Shown: positions 8,257 to 16,479, counted from the stretch's first letter. The stretch is 64,000 nt of DNA from Massiliimalia sp050943535 (GCA_050943535.1 JBMNPJ010000001.1:62001-126000), one strand, 5' to 3'. Numbers and translations: made by a program. Notes: generated by a model from the letters alone, not told the origin.

Positions 8257-9351
8257 GTGAGTATACATTTTGACGATTCCCGCTGGGAAACATTAAAGAA
8301 AAATTATGAGGCATGGTGGGATCATACCCTGGAACGCCCGCTGATTGCGGTACGGCTGTCTGGTCATGATCCGGGACGCCCTCAGCCAAAGGCACCGGTG
8401 TTGTCTCAGGCGACCGCATTGGATTTATCCTATACAGCGGAAGAAATCATTGACCGCTTGGACTATGAACTTTCTAAACTGGAATTTTTAGGAGATGCTT
8501 ATCCTTATGTGAATATGGACTGCATGGGACCGGGAGTACTTTCTGCATTTTTAGGGGCAATTCCAGATAATTCTACAGGACGGATTTGGTTTCATCCAAC
8601 CGAAGAAAAAGAACTGAAAGATCTTCATTTTGCCTATGATCCGGATAATATTTGGTTTCGGCGGGTAAAAGACCTATATCATGCGGCCAATCAGCGGTGG
8701 CATGGAAAGGTTGTTATGGGAATGGTTGACCTGGGAGGAGTATTGGATACCTTGGCTGTCTTCCGGGGAACAGATAATCTGCTGTTTGACCTGTATGATG
8801 AACCAGAGGAAGTAAAGCGGCTAGTTGGTGAACTGCATCAACTGTGGATGCGGTATTATGATGAGCTGTGCGGAATTTTGGAAGAATGCAATCAGGGATA
8901 TACTGACTGGTCACGGATTTTTTCTGCTAAACGCAGTTATGTCATTCAGTCTGACTTTTCCTTTATGATTAGCAACGAGATGTTCCGGGAGTTTGCACTG
9001 GATGAGTTGAAACAGTGTACCGAAGAACTTCCTCATACCCTATACCATTTGGATGGACCAGGAGAAATCAAACATCTGGATGATTTGCTGAAATTGGAAC
9101 AGCTGAATGCAGTTCAATGGGTTCCTGGAGCGGGAGCACCAGATCAAACTCATTGGCCTGAAATTTATCAGAAAATTCACCAGGCTGGAAAGGGAATTCA
9201 GCTTTGGGACGGTTATCAGTGTATTGAAACTGTTGGCAGTCAAATTGGAACCTATCGGGGGATTCATCATTTCCACATGGAAGGAGACGGTGATTTAAAA
9301 GATTTGGAATATCATCAGAATATGCTGAAAAAGTTTGGAGTAAATCCGTAA
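8257..9351 (+). CDS. Uroporphyrinogen decarboxylase-like protein
   Basis: A 364-aa protein of the UroD/methyltransferase TIM-barrel superfamily, of the type often labelled trimethylamine corrinoid protein 2. Visible landmarks are the N-terminal WWDHTLERPLI, a central MGMVDLGGVLDTLAVFRG, and C-terminal HLDGPGEIKHLDDLL and VQWVPGAGAP. The start codon is GTG. Genuine HemE function is unlikely because no haem genes are near and the N-terminus differs. Related proteins sit beside PocR regulators and sugar-binding proteins, as here, and are biochemically uncharacterised. A methyl-transfer role is possible but is only inference. Confidence 0.7.
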   Translation: MSIHFDDSRWETLKKNYEAWWDHTLERPLIAVRLSGHDPGRPQPKAPVLSQATALDLSYTAEEIIDRLDYELSKLEFLGDAYPYVNMDCMGPGVLSAFLGAIPDNSTGRIWFHPTEEKELKDLHFAYDPDNIWFRRVKDLYHAANQRWHGKVVMGMVDLGGVLDTLAVFRGTDNLLFDLYDEPEEVKRLVGELHQLWMRYYDELCGILEECNQGYTDWSRIFSAKRSYVIQSDFSFMISNEMFREFALDELKQCTEELPHTLYHLDGPGEIKHLDDLLKLEQLNAVQWVPGAGAPDQTHWPEIYQKIHQAGKGIQLWDGYQCIETVGSQIGTYRGIHHFHMEGDGDLKDLEYHQNMLKKFGVNP

Positions 9352-9422
9352 GCTTTGTGTGAATACAATATGTGCATATAAGAAGTAAAATGAAATTGCT
9401 GTAGTAGAAAGGAAGGATCTGT

Positions 9423-10718
9423 ATGAATGGAAAAAGAATTGTTATTGCATTGTTGGCGGCGTTATTGGGATGTTCTGTAATGTCCTGTGGTAAATCAGAT
9501 AGCGGCAGTACCAGCGGGGAAAGCAGCTCTGCCGGACAGGGGGAAATTCATATTGCATCCTGGAATAATGCGGCAGACAATTTAAAAGCAATTGCAGAAA
9601 AGTTTAATGAGCAAAACGGAGAAAATGGTCAGGTAGTAATTGACTATTGGGATTCTGGATATACCAAGCTGAAACCGGCACTGCAGGCAGGAAATGGTGT
9701 GCCAGATGTGTTCCAAATTGCGGCAAGAGATGCGCAGGCTTTCTATAACAGTTATGGCTTAGAACCCTTTGTGGATTTGTCTGATTTAATTGAACCTGAA
9801 AAAGAAAACTGGCCGGAATTTGTTTTGGATATGTGTACTGCAGAGGATGGAAAACCCTACGCAATGCCTTGGGATATTGGTCCGTGTGCTTTGTTCTATC
9901 GGACAGATATTTTTGCAGAAGCAGGCATTGACCCTAATTCTTTGACTACCTGGGATAAGTATATTGAAGCAGGGAAATTGCTAAAAACAAAAGGCGATTA
10001 TTATATTGCAGACCTTCCGTTTAATGGAACAGCCATGGATTTGCTCATGCTGCTGTTGAATCAGGCAGGCGGAGAATATTTGGATGAAAATCAGGACGCC
10101 AACTTTAATACCCCTGAAATGCATCAGGCATTGGAAGTGATTTTAAAACTTCAGGAAGAAAATCTTTTGTGTGACACACCAAACTCCTGGGACGACCGGA
10201 TTACAGCAATCAATGATAATCGTCTGGTAGCGTTTCCAAATGCAGCTTGGTATATGGGCACGATGAAAAACAGCTGTGCTGATTCAGCTGGGAAATGGGG
10301 GATTGTTCCTCTGCCGGCTTATGAAGAAGGAGGAAATACTCTGGCAAATCTAGGTGGATCTGTGCTGCTTATTTCTTCTGATACACAAAATGAAGCACAG
10401 GCCAAAGAATTTTTGAAATATTCCATGATGACCAATGAAGGAAATGACATTAATATGGATTTTGGAGAATTTCCTTCCTATATTCCGTCCTATTCTTCTG
10501 AAAAATTCCAGGAACCATGGGATTATTACGGGGGACAGGTATGTGGTGAGTTGTTTGCAGGACTTACCAATGCACCTTCCACAGATTTTGGTCCGTATTT
10601 TACCGACGTAATGGAATCTATGAACCTGACACTGGGAAACATTTTAAGCGGAATGGATGTGGATGAAGCTTTGGATGCAGGAACTGCAGACTGCCAAAAC
10701 AAACTGGATGCACATTAA
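9423..10718 (+). CDS. Extracellular sugar-binding lipoprotein (ABC solute-binding, family 1)
   Basis: A 431-aa lipoprotein. The signal peptide ends at the lipobox VMSC with Cys22, followed by a Ser/Gly-rich linker. The body is a family 1 solute-binding protein (IHIASWNNAADNLKAIAEKF, then GVPDVFQIA and YAMPWDIGPCALFYRTDIF). It would capture an oligosaccharide outside the cell for an ABC importer. No permease or ATPase gene is adjacent, so the partner must be encoded elsewhere. It follows the UroD-like gene by 71 bp, has its own GAAAGGAAGG site, and ends at a strong terminator. Confidence 0.88.
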   Translation: MNGKRIVIALLAALLGCSVMSCGKSDSGSTSGESSSAGQGEIHIASWNNAADNLKAIAEKFNEQNGENGQVVIDYWDSGYTKLKPALQAGNGVPDVFQIAARDAQAFYNSYGLEPFVDLSDLIEPEKENWPEFVLDMCTAEDGKPYAMPWDIGPCALFYRTDIFAEAGIDPNSLTTWDKYIEAGKLLKTKGDYYIADLPFNGTAMDLLMLLLNQAGGEYLDENQDANFNTPEMHQALEVILKLQEENLLCDTPNSWDDRITAINDNRLVAFPNAAWYMGTMKNSCADSAGKWGIVPLPAYEEGGNTLANLGGSVLLISSDTQNEAQAKEFLKYSMMTNEGNDINMDFGEFPSYIPSYSSEKFQEPWDYYGGQVCGELFAGLTNAPSTDFGPYFTDVMESMNLTLGNILSGMDVDEALDAGTADCQNKLDAH

Positions 10719-10750
10719 TTAATTAATTGAACACTCTCTTAGAAACAAAA

Positions 10751-10786
10751 AATGCCGAATCCCATTAGGATTCGGCATTTTTTTGT
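10751..10786. terminator. Bidirectional intrinsic terminator
   Basis: An 11-13 bp stem (ATGCCGAATCC / GGATTCGGCAT) with loop CATTA is followed by seven T on the plus strand and by A/T runs on the other side. It serves the solute-binding protein and the convergent XRE gene. Confidence 0.88.
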
Positions 10787-10787
10787 T

Positions 10788-10994
10788 TTAAAAATAAAAT
10801 AATTCTTCAAATTTCTTATCAAGAGCAATACATAAAATTAGTGCAAGTTTTGCTGTAGGATTAAATTGACCTGTTTCGATTGAACTAATAGTGTTGCGAG
10901 AAACACCTACCATTTCTGCCAGTTGAGTTTGGGATAACTTTCGTTCTGCTCTTGCTTCTTTTAACCGGTTCTTTAATATTAATTTATCATTCAT
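10788..10994 (-). CDS. Small XRE-family transcriptional regulator
   Basis: A 68-aa protein that is almost only a Cro/C1-type helix-turn-helix: RLKEARAERKLSQTQLAEMV then GVSRNTISSIETGQFNPT, ending KKFEELFYF. Such minimal regulators typically repress their own operon. It lies 14 bp downstream of a small membrane protein gene, transcribed from a promoter inside a long perfect inverted repeat (11347-11409) that is a natural candidate operator. Confidence 0.88.
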   Translation of the reverse strand: MNDKLILKNRLKEARAERKLSQTQLAEMVGVSRNTISSIETGQFNPTAKLALILCIALDKKFEELFYF

Positions 10995-11008
10995 GGTCGG
11001 CTATATCC

Positions 11009-11332
11009 TTAAAAAATTTGCATAGTAAATTTTAGAAATAAAATCGCATAGAAGAGTGTTGTGAGTAAAAACAGTACAGTAAAGAATATAACAGTTTTTG
11101 TTCTATTTCGAACGAATTGATATGCAAAATTAGAAAAGCAGGTGGCGTTTACCAATAATCCCATGGCATATTGTGAAGCATCATCTAATGTAGCCGTTCT
11201 TGATAGTATAACCCATAATAGCACTAAAATACTGATGGAAAAATTTGCTCCCTGCAAACTGATGTATTTGGTACGTTCATCAGAAATATCATTTTCCTTT
11301 CTGCTTATTCTTAAGACATCTTCTTTGTTCAT
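11009..11332 (-). CDS. DUF6442-like small membrane protein
   Basis: A 107-aa protein. A charged N-terminus (NKEDVLRISRKENDISDERT) is followed by three or four hydrophobic segments. It resembles DUF6442 proteins, which commonly pair with a small XRE regulator as here. The start is the ATG at 11332 with TAGGAGGT at 11339-11346; a longer frame reaching 11404 would start inside the inverted repeat and upstream of the predicted transcript start. Function is unknown. Confidence 0.72.
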   Translation of the reverse strand: MNKEDVLRISRKENDISDERTKYISLQGANFSISILVLLWVILSRTATLDDASQYAMGLLVNATCFSNFAYQFVRNRTKTVIFFTVLFLLTTLFYAILFLKFTMQIF

Positions 11333-11346
11333 ATTAATACCTCCTA

Positions 11347-11409
11347 ATGTATTGACAAGAAAACTTGGTAATACAATCATATCATTACCAAGTTTTCTTG
11401 TCAATACAT
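11347..11409. repeat. 26-bp perfect inverted repeat (candidate operator)
   Basis: Arms 11347-11372 and 11384-11409 are exact reverse complements over 26 bp, separated by an 11-bp centre (ACAATCATATC). Each arm contains TTGACA. The centre is asymmetric and provides a -10 box only on the minus strand. The predicted transcript starts at the edge of the left arm, so the repeat would not form a full RNA hairpin and probably acts as DNA. Confidence 0.85.
11376..11404 (-). promoter_or_regulatory. Promoter of the DUF6442-like/XRE operon
   Basis: On the minus strand TTGACA (11399-11404), 17-bp spacer, TATGAT (11376-11381). The -35 lies in one arm of the 26-bp inverted repeat and the -10 in its centre, so a protein bound to the repeat would block it. 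Confidence 0.72.
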
Positions 11410-11500
11410 ATCGAGAAATTTTCTTATCAAATTTGTCAGGTAAGCAAAATAGAAGGTGCTATAATGGGATAATTATTCGTAATTTATCAGAAATATTTGA

Positions 11501-11543
11501 AAAGGAGTACCGAATTAATAAATAGACACGGTACTCCTTTTTA
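11501..11543. terminator. Intrinsic terminator beyond the Nudix gene
   Basis: A 12-bp stem (AAAGGAGTACCG / CGGTACTCCTTT) with a 16-nt loop. On the minus strand it is followed by TTTTCAAATATTT; on the plus strand by T5. It lies right after the Nudix stop codon. Confidence 0.72.
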
Positions 11544-11987
11544 TTATAAAATACGGCATTGGTCGTCCGTATAATAAATTTCGCTGGTGTCGTTTGAAAA
11601 GAATAGATTCAAATTCTTTTCAAAATCCGGAGCCAAATTCAATTTGGATACCTGATCCATAGGCCACCAAAAGACTTCTCCTTCCTCAGAGGAAGTCAGT
11701 GTTCCGGAAAAGCAGTTGGTTTTATAAAAAATGACTACATAACGCTCTCCGGAGTCCGTATACCATTGTTTCAGTCCGCACAGCTGAAGATTGGAAATGG
11801 TGAGTCCAGTTTCTTCGCGAATCTCTCGAATTGCAGATTCCACAAAGGATTCTCCCGGTTCTACATGGCCTCCTGGAAATGCGACTCCTCTCCAGTCTGT
11901 TTTGTTCCGGTTTTGCAGCAAAATATTTCTCTGGTCATCATAAATCAAACACAGGTTGGTTAAAATGACACGTTCATTTTTTCTCAT
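11544..11987 (-). CDS. Nudix hydrolase
   Basis: A 147-aa protein with a complete Nudix box at about residues 39-61, starting GGHVEPGESF and ending REIREETGL; this binds the metal and cleaves a nucleoside diphosphate linked to another group. The fold and the downstream WYTDSGERYVVIFYKT strand suit an MutT/8-oxo-dGTP-pyrophosphatase-like subgroup, but substrate cannot be read from sequence. It is 19 bp downstream of the AEC transporter gene and probably cotranscribed. Confidence 0.88.
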   Translation of the reverse strand: MRKNERVILTNLCLIYDDQRNILLQNRNKTDWRGVAFPGGHVEPGESFVESAIREIREETGLTISNLQLCGLKQWYTDSGERYVVIFYKTNCFSGTLTSSEEGEVFWWPMDQVSKLNLAPDFEKNLNLFFSNDTSEIYYTDDQCRIL

Positions 11988-12006
11988 AAAATAAAATTCT
12001 CCTTTA

Positions 12007-12951
12007 TCAGATCAGCGCCATAGATTTGAGCAGGTATAGCCAAAAAGTTAATGTAAAAGCACTGAATAGGGTGGTGATCATAATGACGCTGGAAGACAGC
12101 GTTCCTTCATGCCCCATATTTTTTGCCATAATAAAACAGCTGACAGTGGTAGGGGAACCCAGCATGACTAAAATGGCAATTAGAGCCTGGGTGCGGAATC
12201 CCAGCCATACCGCAACGGGGAGAAATACAGCACAGAAAACAACCAATTTAAAAGTACTGCATATCACAGCGGGTTTCCTTTTTTCCAGCGCTTTTTTCCA
12301 TTCAAAAGAAGCACCCATAGCCATAAGACCCAGCGGAGTTGCTAAAGAAGCAAGGTTGGATGCAGTTTTTGACAGAATCACTGGCATAGGGAGCTGGAAT
12401 ACAGACCAGATTAATCCAGCACAGATTCCCAAAATAATGGGGTTGGTTGCAATCCCTTTTAAAGTCTGGATGAGTGTAGCACGATTGAGCTTTCCTCGAT
12501 CTGGTTTTAATAGATTAAGTACTACTACGGCCATGATATTGTATAAAGGAACAGAAGCGATAATCATCAAAGGTCCCATACCGGAATTGCCATAGATGTT
12601 TTGAATAAAGGCGATTCCCAGGAGCGCGGCAGAGCTGCGGTAAGCGCTTTGGACAAATTCGCCTTGTATAGAACGATCATGAAACAGATAAGACACAAGG
12701 ATCATTGCCAGAATGGATAACAGCGTGGCAAAAAAACAAAATAATACAAATTTGCTGTCCCATACATCATGAAAGTCCGCAGTTCCAATATCTAAAAATA
12801 AAAGAGCCGGCAAAGCAATTTGAAATACAAATTTATTGGCAACGGACACAAACCGATCATCAAATAGTTTTAGTTTTTTTAATACCAGACCAATACACAT
12901 CATTAGAAAAATAGGAATGGTTACGTTGAGACTGAAAATAAGGTTGTCCAC
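12007..12951 (-). CDS. AEC family transporter (auxin efflux carrier type)
   Basis: A 314-aa integral membrane protein with about ten helices in two five-helix repeats. Landmarks are IFLMMCIGLVLKKLKLFDDR near the N-terminus and PTTVSCFIMAKNMGHEG near the C-terminus. Bacterial members export or take up organic acids such as malate. The start is GTG at 12951 with AGGAGGT five bases upstream; an ATG 16 codons earlier has no site. The Nudix gene follows. Confidence 0.85.
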   Translation of the reverse strand: MDNLIFSLNVTIPIFLMMCIGLVLKKLKLFDDRFVSVANKFVFQIALPALLFLDIGTADFHDVWDSKFVLFCFFATLLSILAMILVSYLFHDRSIQGEFVQSAYRSSAALLGIAFIQNIYGNSGMGPLMIIASVPLYNIMAVVVLNLLKPDRGKLNRATLIQTLKGIATNPIILGICAGLIWSVFQLPMPVILSKTASNLASLATPLGLMAMGASFEWKKALEKRKPAVICSTFKLVVFCAVFLPVAVWLGFRTQALIAILVMLGSPTTVSCFIMAKNMGHEGTLSSSVIMITTLFSAFTLTFWLYLLKSMALI

Positions 12952-13056
12952 AAAATACCTCCTGTCAGCTTCAGAAAATGGTTTTGAGATTGAACACACT
13001 TTGCTTATTATACCACGATTTGCTGGGAAATGCTACTTTTCCAAGCAGTGGGCTAC

Positions 13057-13086
13057 TGGACGAAGATGTGAAAGATATGATATAAT
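13057..13086 (+). promoter_or_regulatory. Promoter of the Eis-like acetyltransferase
   Basis: TGGACG (13057-13062), 18-bp spacer, TATAAT (13081-13086), about 30 bp ahead of the start codon. Confidence 0.6.
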
Positions 13087-13115
13087 AAAATAACTGTGAA
13101 TTGGAGGGATGTAAT

Positions 13116-14270
13116 ATGGTAATATTTGAAAAAGCAAAAACACAGGATCGTGATGAACTGTTAAACATGGCGGATGCTGTATTCGGAACTCCGGAGCATC
13201 CCATCAGTTTTGCAGTTAAAATTCCAAGACTTTATGCACCTGATGTAGACACTATGAACAGCCACTATATTGCCCGGGAAGATGGAAAAATTGTAGCGGC
13301 AGTGGGGTCTTTCAGCGACCAAATCCAGGTTGGGGACGAGTGTTTGACCGTCCGGGGCATTGGAACTGTTTCGGTGGATTATAGTGCCCGGTCTAAGGGA
13401 TATATGCGAAAGCTGATGGATATGGCTGTTTCCGATATGGAAAAAGACGGAGTCGACTGGGGCTTTTTAAGCGGACAGCGGCAGCGGTATGAATACTTTT
13501 CCTTTACACCAGCAGGATTGGCAGGGCAGTTTTTGTTTACCTCAGCCAATGCCCGGCATATTTTTGGAAAAAATACCGTTCATGGTTATACGTTTGTACC
13601 TATCGGGGAAGAGGATCATGCCCTGCTGGATCAAATGTGCCGGCTGCACGATCAAAAGCCGGTTCATGTGTTGCGTTCTCGGGAACAGTTTTATAAAACT
13701 CTTTGCAGCTGGTATTTTAAACCTATGGCGATTTTAAAAGACGGTGAATTTGTGGGATATCTGACTGTCAGAGAAGAAAATCTGATCAGTGAAATTGAAC
13801 TGAATGATATCAGCAAGCTGATTGAGGTACTCAGTGATTACCTTTTGGTTTCTGGGCAGACAGAACTTACTTTGGCGCCTTTGGGACTGTATGACTGGGA
13901 AAAAATCAATCTGTTGTCCCGCAATGCGGAATCTTTGCAGGTCATTAACAATGACAATATGTCTGTATTTCACTATGACAAAGTGATCCGTGCGTTCTTA
14001 AAGATTAAAGCTTCCTATTATCGGCTGACCGATGGCAGCGTATGCATTGCAGTGGAAAACCGGCAGACAATTCGCATTACAGTAAAGGATCAGCAGATTT
14101 CTGTAGAAGAAACCAACGAACAGCCTGATTATACCTTTACGCACTTAGAGGCTATGCAGATTTTCTTTGGAACAGGAAAACTAATGGGAAATTTAGGATT
14201 TACTTTCCCAGACTTTATGGACAATTGGTTTCCAGTTCCTATGTTTTATCCTAGAGCGGATAATGTGTAG
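13116..14270 (+). CDS. Eis-like GNAT N-acetyltransferase
   Basis: A 384-aa protein with the three-part Eis layout: an N-terminal GNAT domain (acetyl-CoA loop near VSVDYSARSKGYMRKLM), a second GNAT-like part, and a C-terminal SCP2-like domain (PDYTFTHLEAMQIFFGTG). Family members acetylate amines, including aminoglycosides or protein lysines; most clostridial ones are uncharacterised. The start at 13116 has TGGAGGG upstream; a TTG at 13101 overlaps that site. Monocistronic, ending at the hairpin at 14334. Confidence 0.86.
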   Translation: MVIFEKAKTQDRDELLNMADAVFGTPEHPISFAVKIPRLYAPDVDTMNSHYIAREDGKIVAAVGSFSDQIQVGDECLTVRGIGTVSVDYSARSKGYMRKLMDMAVSDMEKDGVDWGFLSGQRQRYEYFSFTPAGLAGQFLFTSANARHIFGKNTVHGYTFVPIGEEDHALLDQMCRLHDQKPVHVLRSREQFYKTLCSWYFKPMAILKDGEFVGYLTVREENLISEIELNDISKLIEVLSDYLLVSGQTELTLAPLGLYDWEKINLLSRNAESLQVINNDNMSVFHYDKVIRAFLKIKASYYRLTDGSVCIAVENRQTIRITVKDQQISVEETNEQPDYTFTHLEAMQIFFGTGKLMGNLGFTFPDFMDNWFPVPMFYPRADNV

Positions 14271-14282
14271 TTTCAGAAAACT

Positions 14283-14311
14283 TTGGAACAGATCTAAATT
14301 ATCTATATAAC
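14283..14311 (+). promoter_or_regulatory. Possible promoter of the XRE gene
   Basis: TTGGAA (14283-14288), 17-bp spacer, TATAAC (14306-14311); a second TATAAC lies at 14314-14319. It is upstream of the hairpin at 14334-14365, so the XRE transcript would pass through that hairpin. Confidence 0.45.
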
Positions 14312-14333
14312 ATTATAACATTGAATGTAAAAA

Positions 14334-14365
14334 ACTCCTGCTGCATAATTACAGCAGGAGTTTTT
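14334..14365 (+). terminator. Terminator between the acetyltransferase and XRE genes
   Basis: A 10-bp stem (ACTCCTGCTG / CAGCAGGAGT) with loop CATAATTA and T5. The XRE ribosome binding site AAGGAGAG begins right after the T run, so it could act either as a terminator for the upstream gene or as an attenuator. Confidence 0.8.
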
Positions 14366-14379
14366 CAAGGAGAGATTTT

Positions 14380-14592
14380 ATGTATCCAAGAATTCGCAAT
14401 CTCCGGGAAGACAGAGATTTAACCCAAACAGAGTTAAGTAAAATCCTTATCTGCAGTCAGCGTGTTTACAGTAATTATGAAAGGGGAGATATTGATATCC
14501 CCACCGAAATCCTGATTCGACTGGCAGATTTTTATGATGTGTCAGTTGATTATTTGTTAAACCGTACAGATAATCCCAAAATGGCAAAATAA
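14380..14592 (+). CDS. Small XRE-family transcriptional regulator
   Basis: A 70-aa Cro/C1-type protein: RIRNLREDRDLTQTELSKIL, QRVYSNYERGDIDIPTEILI, then DFYDVSVDYLLNRTDNP. It is close to the many minimal XRE regulators in clostridial genomes. AAGGAGAG lies five bases before the ATG. It stands alone between two look-alike terminators (14334-14365 and 14591-14625). Targets are unknown. Confidence 0.87.
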   Translation: MYPRIRNLREDRDLTQTELSKILICSQRVYSNYERGDIDIPTEILIRLADFYDVSVDYLLNRTDNPKMAK

Positions 14593-14625
14593 AAACTCCT
14601 TGCTATAATTAGCAAGGAGTTTTTT
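14591..14625. terminator. Bidirectional terminator overlapping the XRE stop codon
   Basis: A 15-bp A/T-flanked stem (core ACTCCTTGCTA / TAGCAAGGAGT) with loop TAAT is followed by six T. It also lies just beyond the stop of the convergent GGGtGRT gene and its mirrored A run gives T on the minus strand. Confidence 0.88.
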
Positions 14626-14640
14626 AATCATGAAATTCAA

Positions 14641-15651
14641 TTAGAATTTGCCAGCTTTTGCAGCTTCTTCAACAGCAACTGCGCAAGCAACAGTAGCACC
14701 AACCATTGGGTTGTTACCCATACCGATCAAGCCCATCATTTCAACGTGAGCAGGAACAGAAGAAGAACCTGCGAACTGAGCGTCGGAATGCATACGGCCC
14801 ATGGTGTCGGTCATACCATAAGAAGCAGGACCAGCAGCCATGTTGTCTGGGTGCAGAGTACGGCCAGTACCGCCACCAGAAGCAACGGAGAAGTATTTTT
14901 TACCCTGTTCGATACATTGTTTTTTGTAAGTACCTGCAACTGGGTGCTGGAATCTGGTTGGGTTGGTGGAGTTACCAGTGATGGAAACGTCAACGCCTTC
15001 TTTGTGCATGATAGCAACGCCTTCACGAACGTCGTTAGCACCATAGCAGTTAACTTTGGATCTTAAACCGTCAGAGTAAGCTTTGCGGAATACTTCTTTT
15101 ACTTCGCCGGTGTAGTAATCCATTTCGGTTTCAACATAAGTAAAGCCGTTGATTCTGGAGATGATCTGTGCAGCGTCTTTGCCCAAACCGTTCAGAATAA
15201 CACGCAGAGGTTTTTTACGAACTTTGTTTGCTTTTTCAGCGATACCGATAGCGCCTTCAGCAGCAGCAAAGGATTCGTGACCAGCCAGGAAGCAGAAGCA
15301 GTCAGTTTCTTCTTCCAGCAGCATTTTACCCAGGTTACCATGACCCAGACCAACTTTTCTCTGGTCAGCAACAGAACCAGGGATACAGAAAGCCTGCAGA
15401 CCTTCACCGATTGCAGCAGCAGCGTCAGCAGCTCTGGTGCAGCCTTTTTTGATTGCGATTGCTACGCCTACAATGTAAGCCCAGCAAGCGTTTTCAAAGC
15501 AGATCGGCTGGATTTTTTTAACCTGATTGTAAATGTCCAAACCAGCATCTTTGGTGATTTTTTCAGCTTCTTCAATAGAAGCAATGCCATAGCTGTTCAG
15601 AACAGAATTGATTTTGTCAATTCTTCTTTCATATGATTCAAATAAAGCCAT
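14641..15651 (-). CDS. GGGtGRT protein
   Basis: A 336-aa protein named after its motif GGGTGRT, seen near residue 250 (SVASGGGTGRTLHPDN). Other conserved stretches are GLGHGNLGKMLLEEETDCF and NNPMVGATVACAVAVEEAA. It is highly conserved in Clostridia, almost always beside an Fe-S scaffold-like gene as here, and has no established biochemical function. AGGAGGA precedes the ATG. It lies 17 bp downstream of that partner gene in an operon read from the promoter at 16451-16479. Confidence 0.9.
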   Translation of the reverse strand: MALFESYERRIDKINSVLNSYGIASIEEAEKITKDAGLDIYNQVKKIQPICFENACWAYIVGVAIAIKKGCTRAADAAAAIGEGLQAFCIPGSVADQRKVGLGHGNLGKMLLEEETDCFCFLAGHESFAAAEGAIGIAEKANKVRKKPLRVILNGLGKDAAQIISRINGFTYVETEMDYYTGEVKEVFRKAYSDGLRSKVNCYGANDVREGVAIMHKEGVDVSITGNSTNPTRFQHPVAGTYKKQCIEQGKKYFSVASGGGTGRTLHPDNMAAGPASYGMTDTMGRMHSDAQFAGSSSVPAHVEMMGLIGMGNNPMVGATVACAVAVEEAAKAGKF

Positions 15652-15668
15652 TCTCGTATCCTCCTGAA

Positions 15669-16361
15669 TTATTTCTCACGCGGGTCGATGATTTTAGCAG
15701 CGTCTGCAACACGACCATACTGACCTTTGGATTTTTCCAAAGCAGTAGCAGCGTCATCGCCTTTTTTGATAAAGTCCATCATTTTGCCGAAGTTTACGTA
15801 CTGATAACCGATGATCTGATCTTCGTCATCCAAAGCGATACCGGTTACATAACCTTCTGCCATTTCCAGGTAACGAGGGCCTTTTGCCAGAGTACCATAC
15901 ATAGTACCAACCTGAGAACGCAGACCTTTACCCAGGTCTTCCAGACCAGCACCGATTGGCAAACCATCTTCAGAGAATGCGCTCTGAGAACGACCGTATA
16001 CGATCTGTAAAAACAGTTCTCTCATAGCAGTGTTAATTGCGTCGCAAACCAGGTCAGTATTCAGCGCTTCCAGAATTGTTCTGCCAGGCAGAATTTCAGA
16101 AGCCATAGCGGCAGAGTGAGTCATACCAGAGCAGCCCAGGGTTTCAACCAGAGCTTCCTGAATAACGCCTTCTTTTACGTTCAGAGTCAGCTTACATGCA
16201 CCCTGCTGAGGAGCACACCAACCCACACCATGGGTCAGACCAGAAATGTCGGTCACTTCTTTTGCTTTTACCCATTTTGCTTCTTCCGGGATTGGAGCAG
16301 CACCGTGAGCTACGCCCTGTGCAACTGGGCACATTTTTTCTACTTCATGTGAATAAATCAT
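15669..16361 (-). CDS. Iron-sulfur cluster assembly scaffold-like protein (NifU/IscU-like)
   Basis: A 230-aa protein related to the NifU N-terminal/IscU scaffold family. Candidate cluster-ligand cysteines are in VGWCAPQQGACKL, ETLGCSGMTHSA and DLVCDAIN. It is longer than canonical IscU (about 130 aa), with a C-terminal extension. The start is the ATG at 16361 with AAAGGAG seven bases upstream; an earlier in-frame ATG lies near the transcript start. It is first gene of an operon with the GGGtGRT gene, and the two are presumed to work together. Confidence 0.85.
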   Translation of the reverse strand: MIYSHEVEKMCPVAQGVAHGAAPIPEEAKWVKAKEVTDISGLTHGVGWCAPQQGACKLTLNVKEGVIQEALVETLGCSGMTHSAAMASEILPGRTILEALNTDLVCDAINTAMRELFLQIVYGRSQSAFSEDGLPIGAGLEDLGKGLRSQVGTMYGTLAKGPRYLEMAEGYVTGIALDDEDQIIGYQYVNFGKMMDFIKKGDDAATALEKSKGQYGRVADAAKIIDPREK

Positions 16362-16450
16362 TTGAAAACTCCTTTCGTTTTCTGACTTCAAGCTGAAAAG
16401 ATTCGCTTTGTAATTGACATAGAGCACCATTCTGTTACATGTCTAATCCT

Positions 16451-16479
16451 ATTATAATCGCTTTTTACATATTAATCAA
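16451..16479 (-). promoter_or_regulatory. Promoter of the Fe-S scaffold/GGGtGRT operon
   Basis: On the minus strand TTGATT (16474-16479), 17-bp spacer, TATAAT (16451-16456). The rest of 16480-16622 shows no gene or convincing signal. Confidence 0.75.

Noticed and set aside
11142..11525. 127-residue open frame on the plus strand across the 26-bp inverted repeat
   Set aside because: It is antisense to the DUF6442-like gene, has no ribosome site and no recognisable family.
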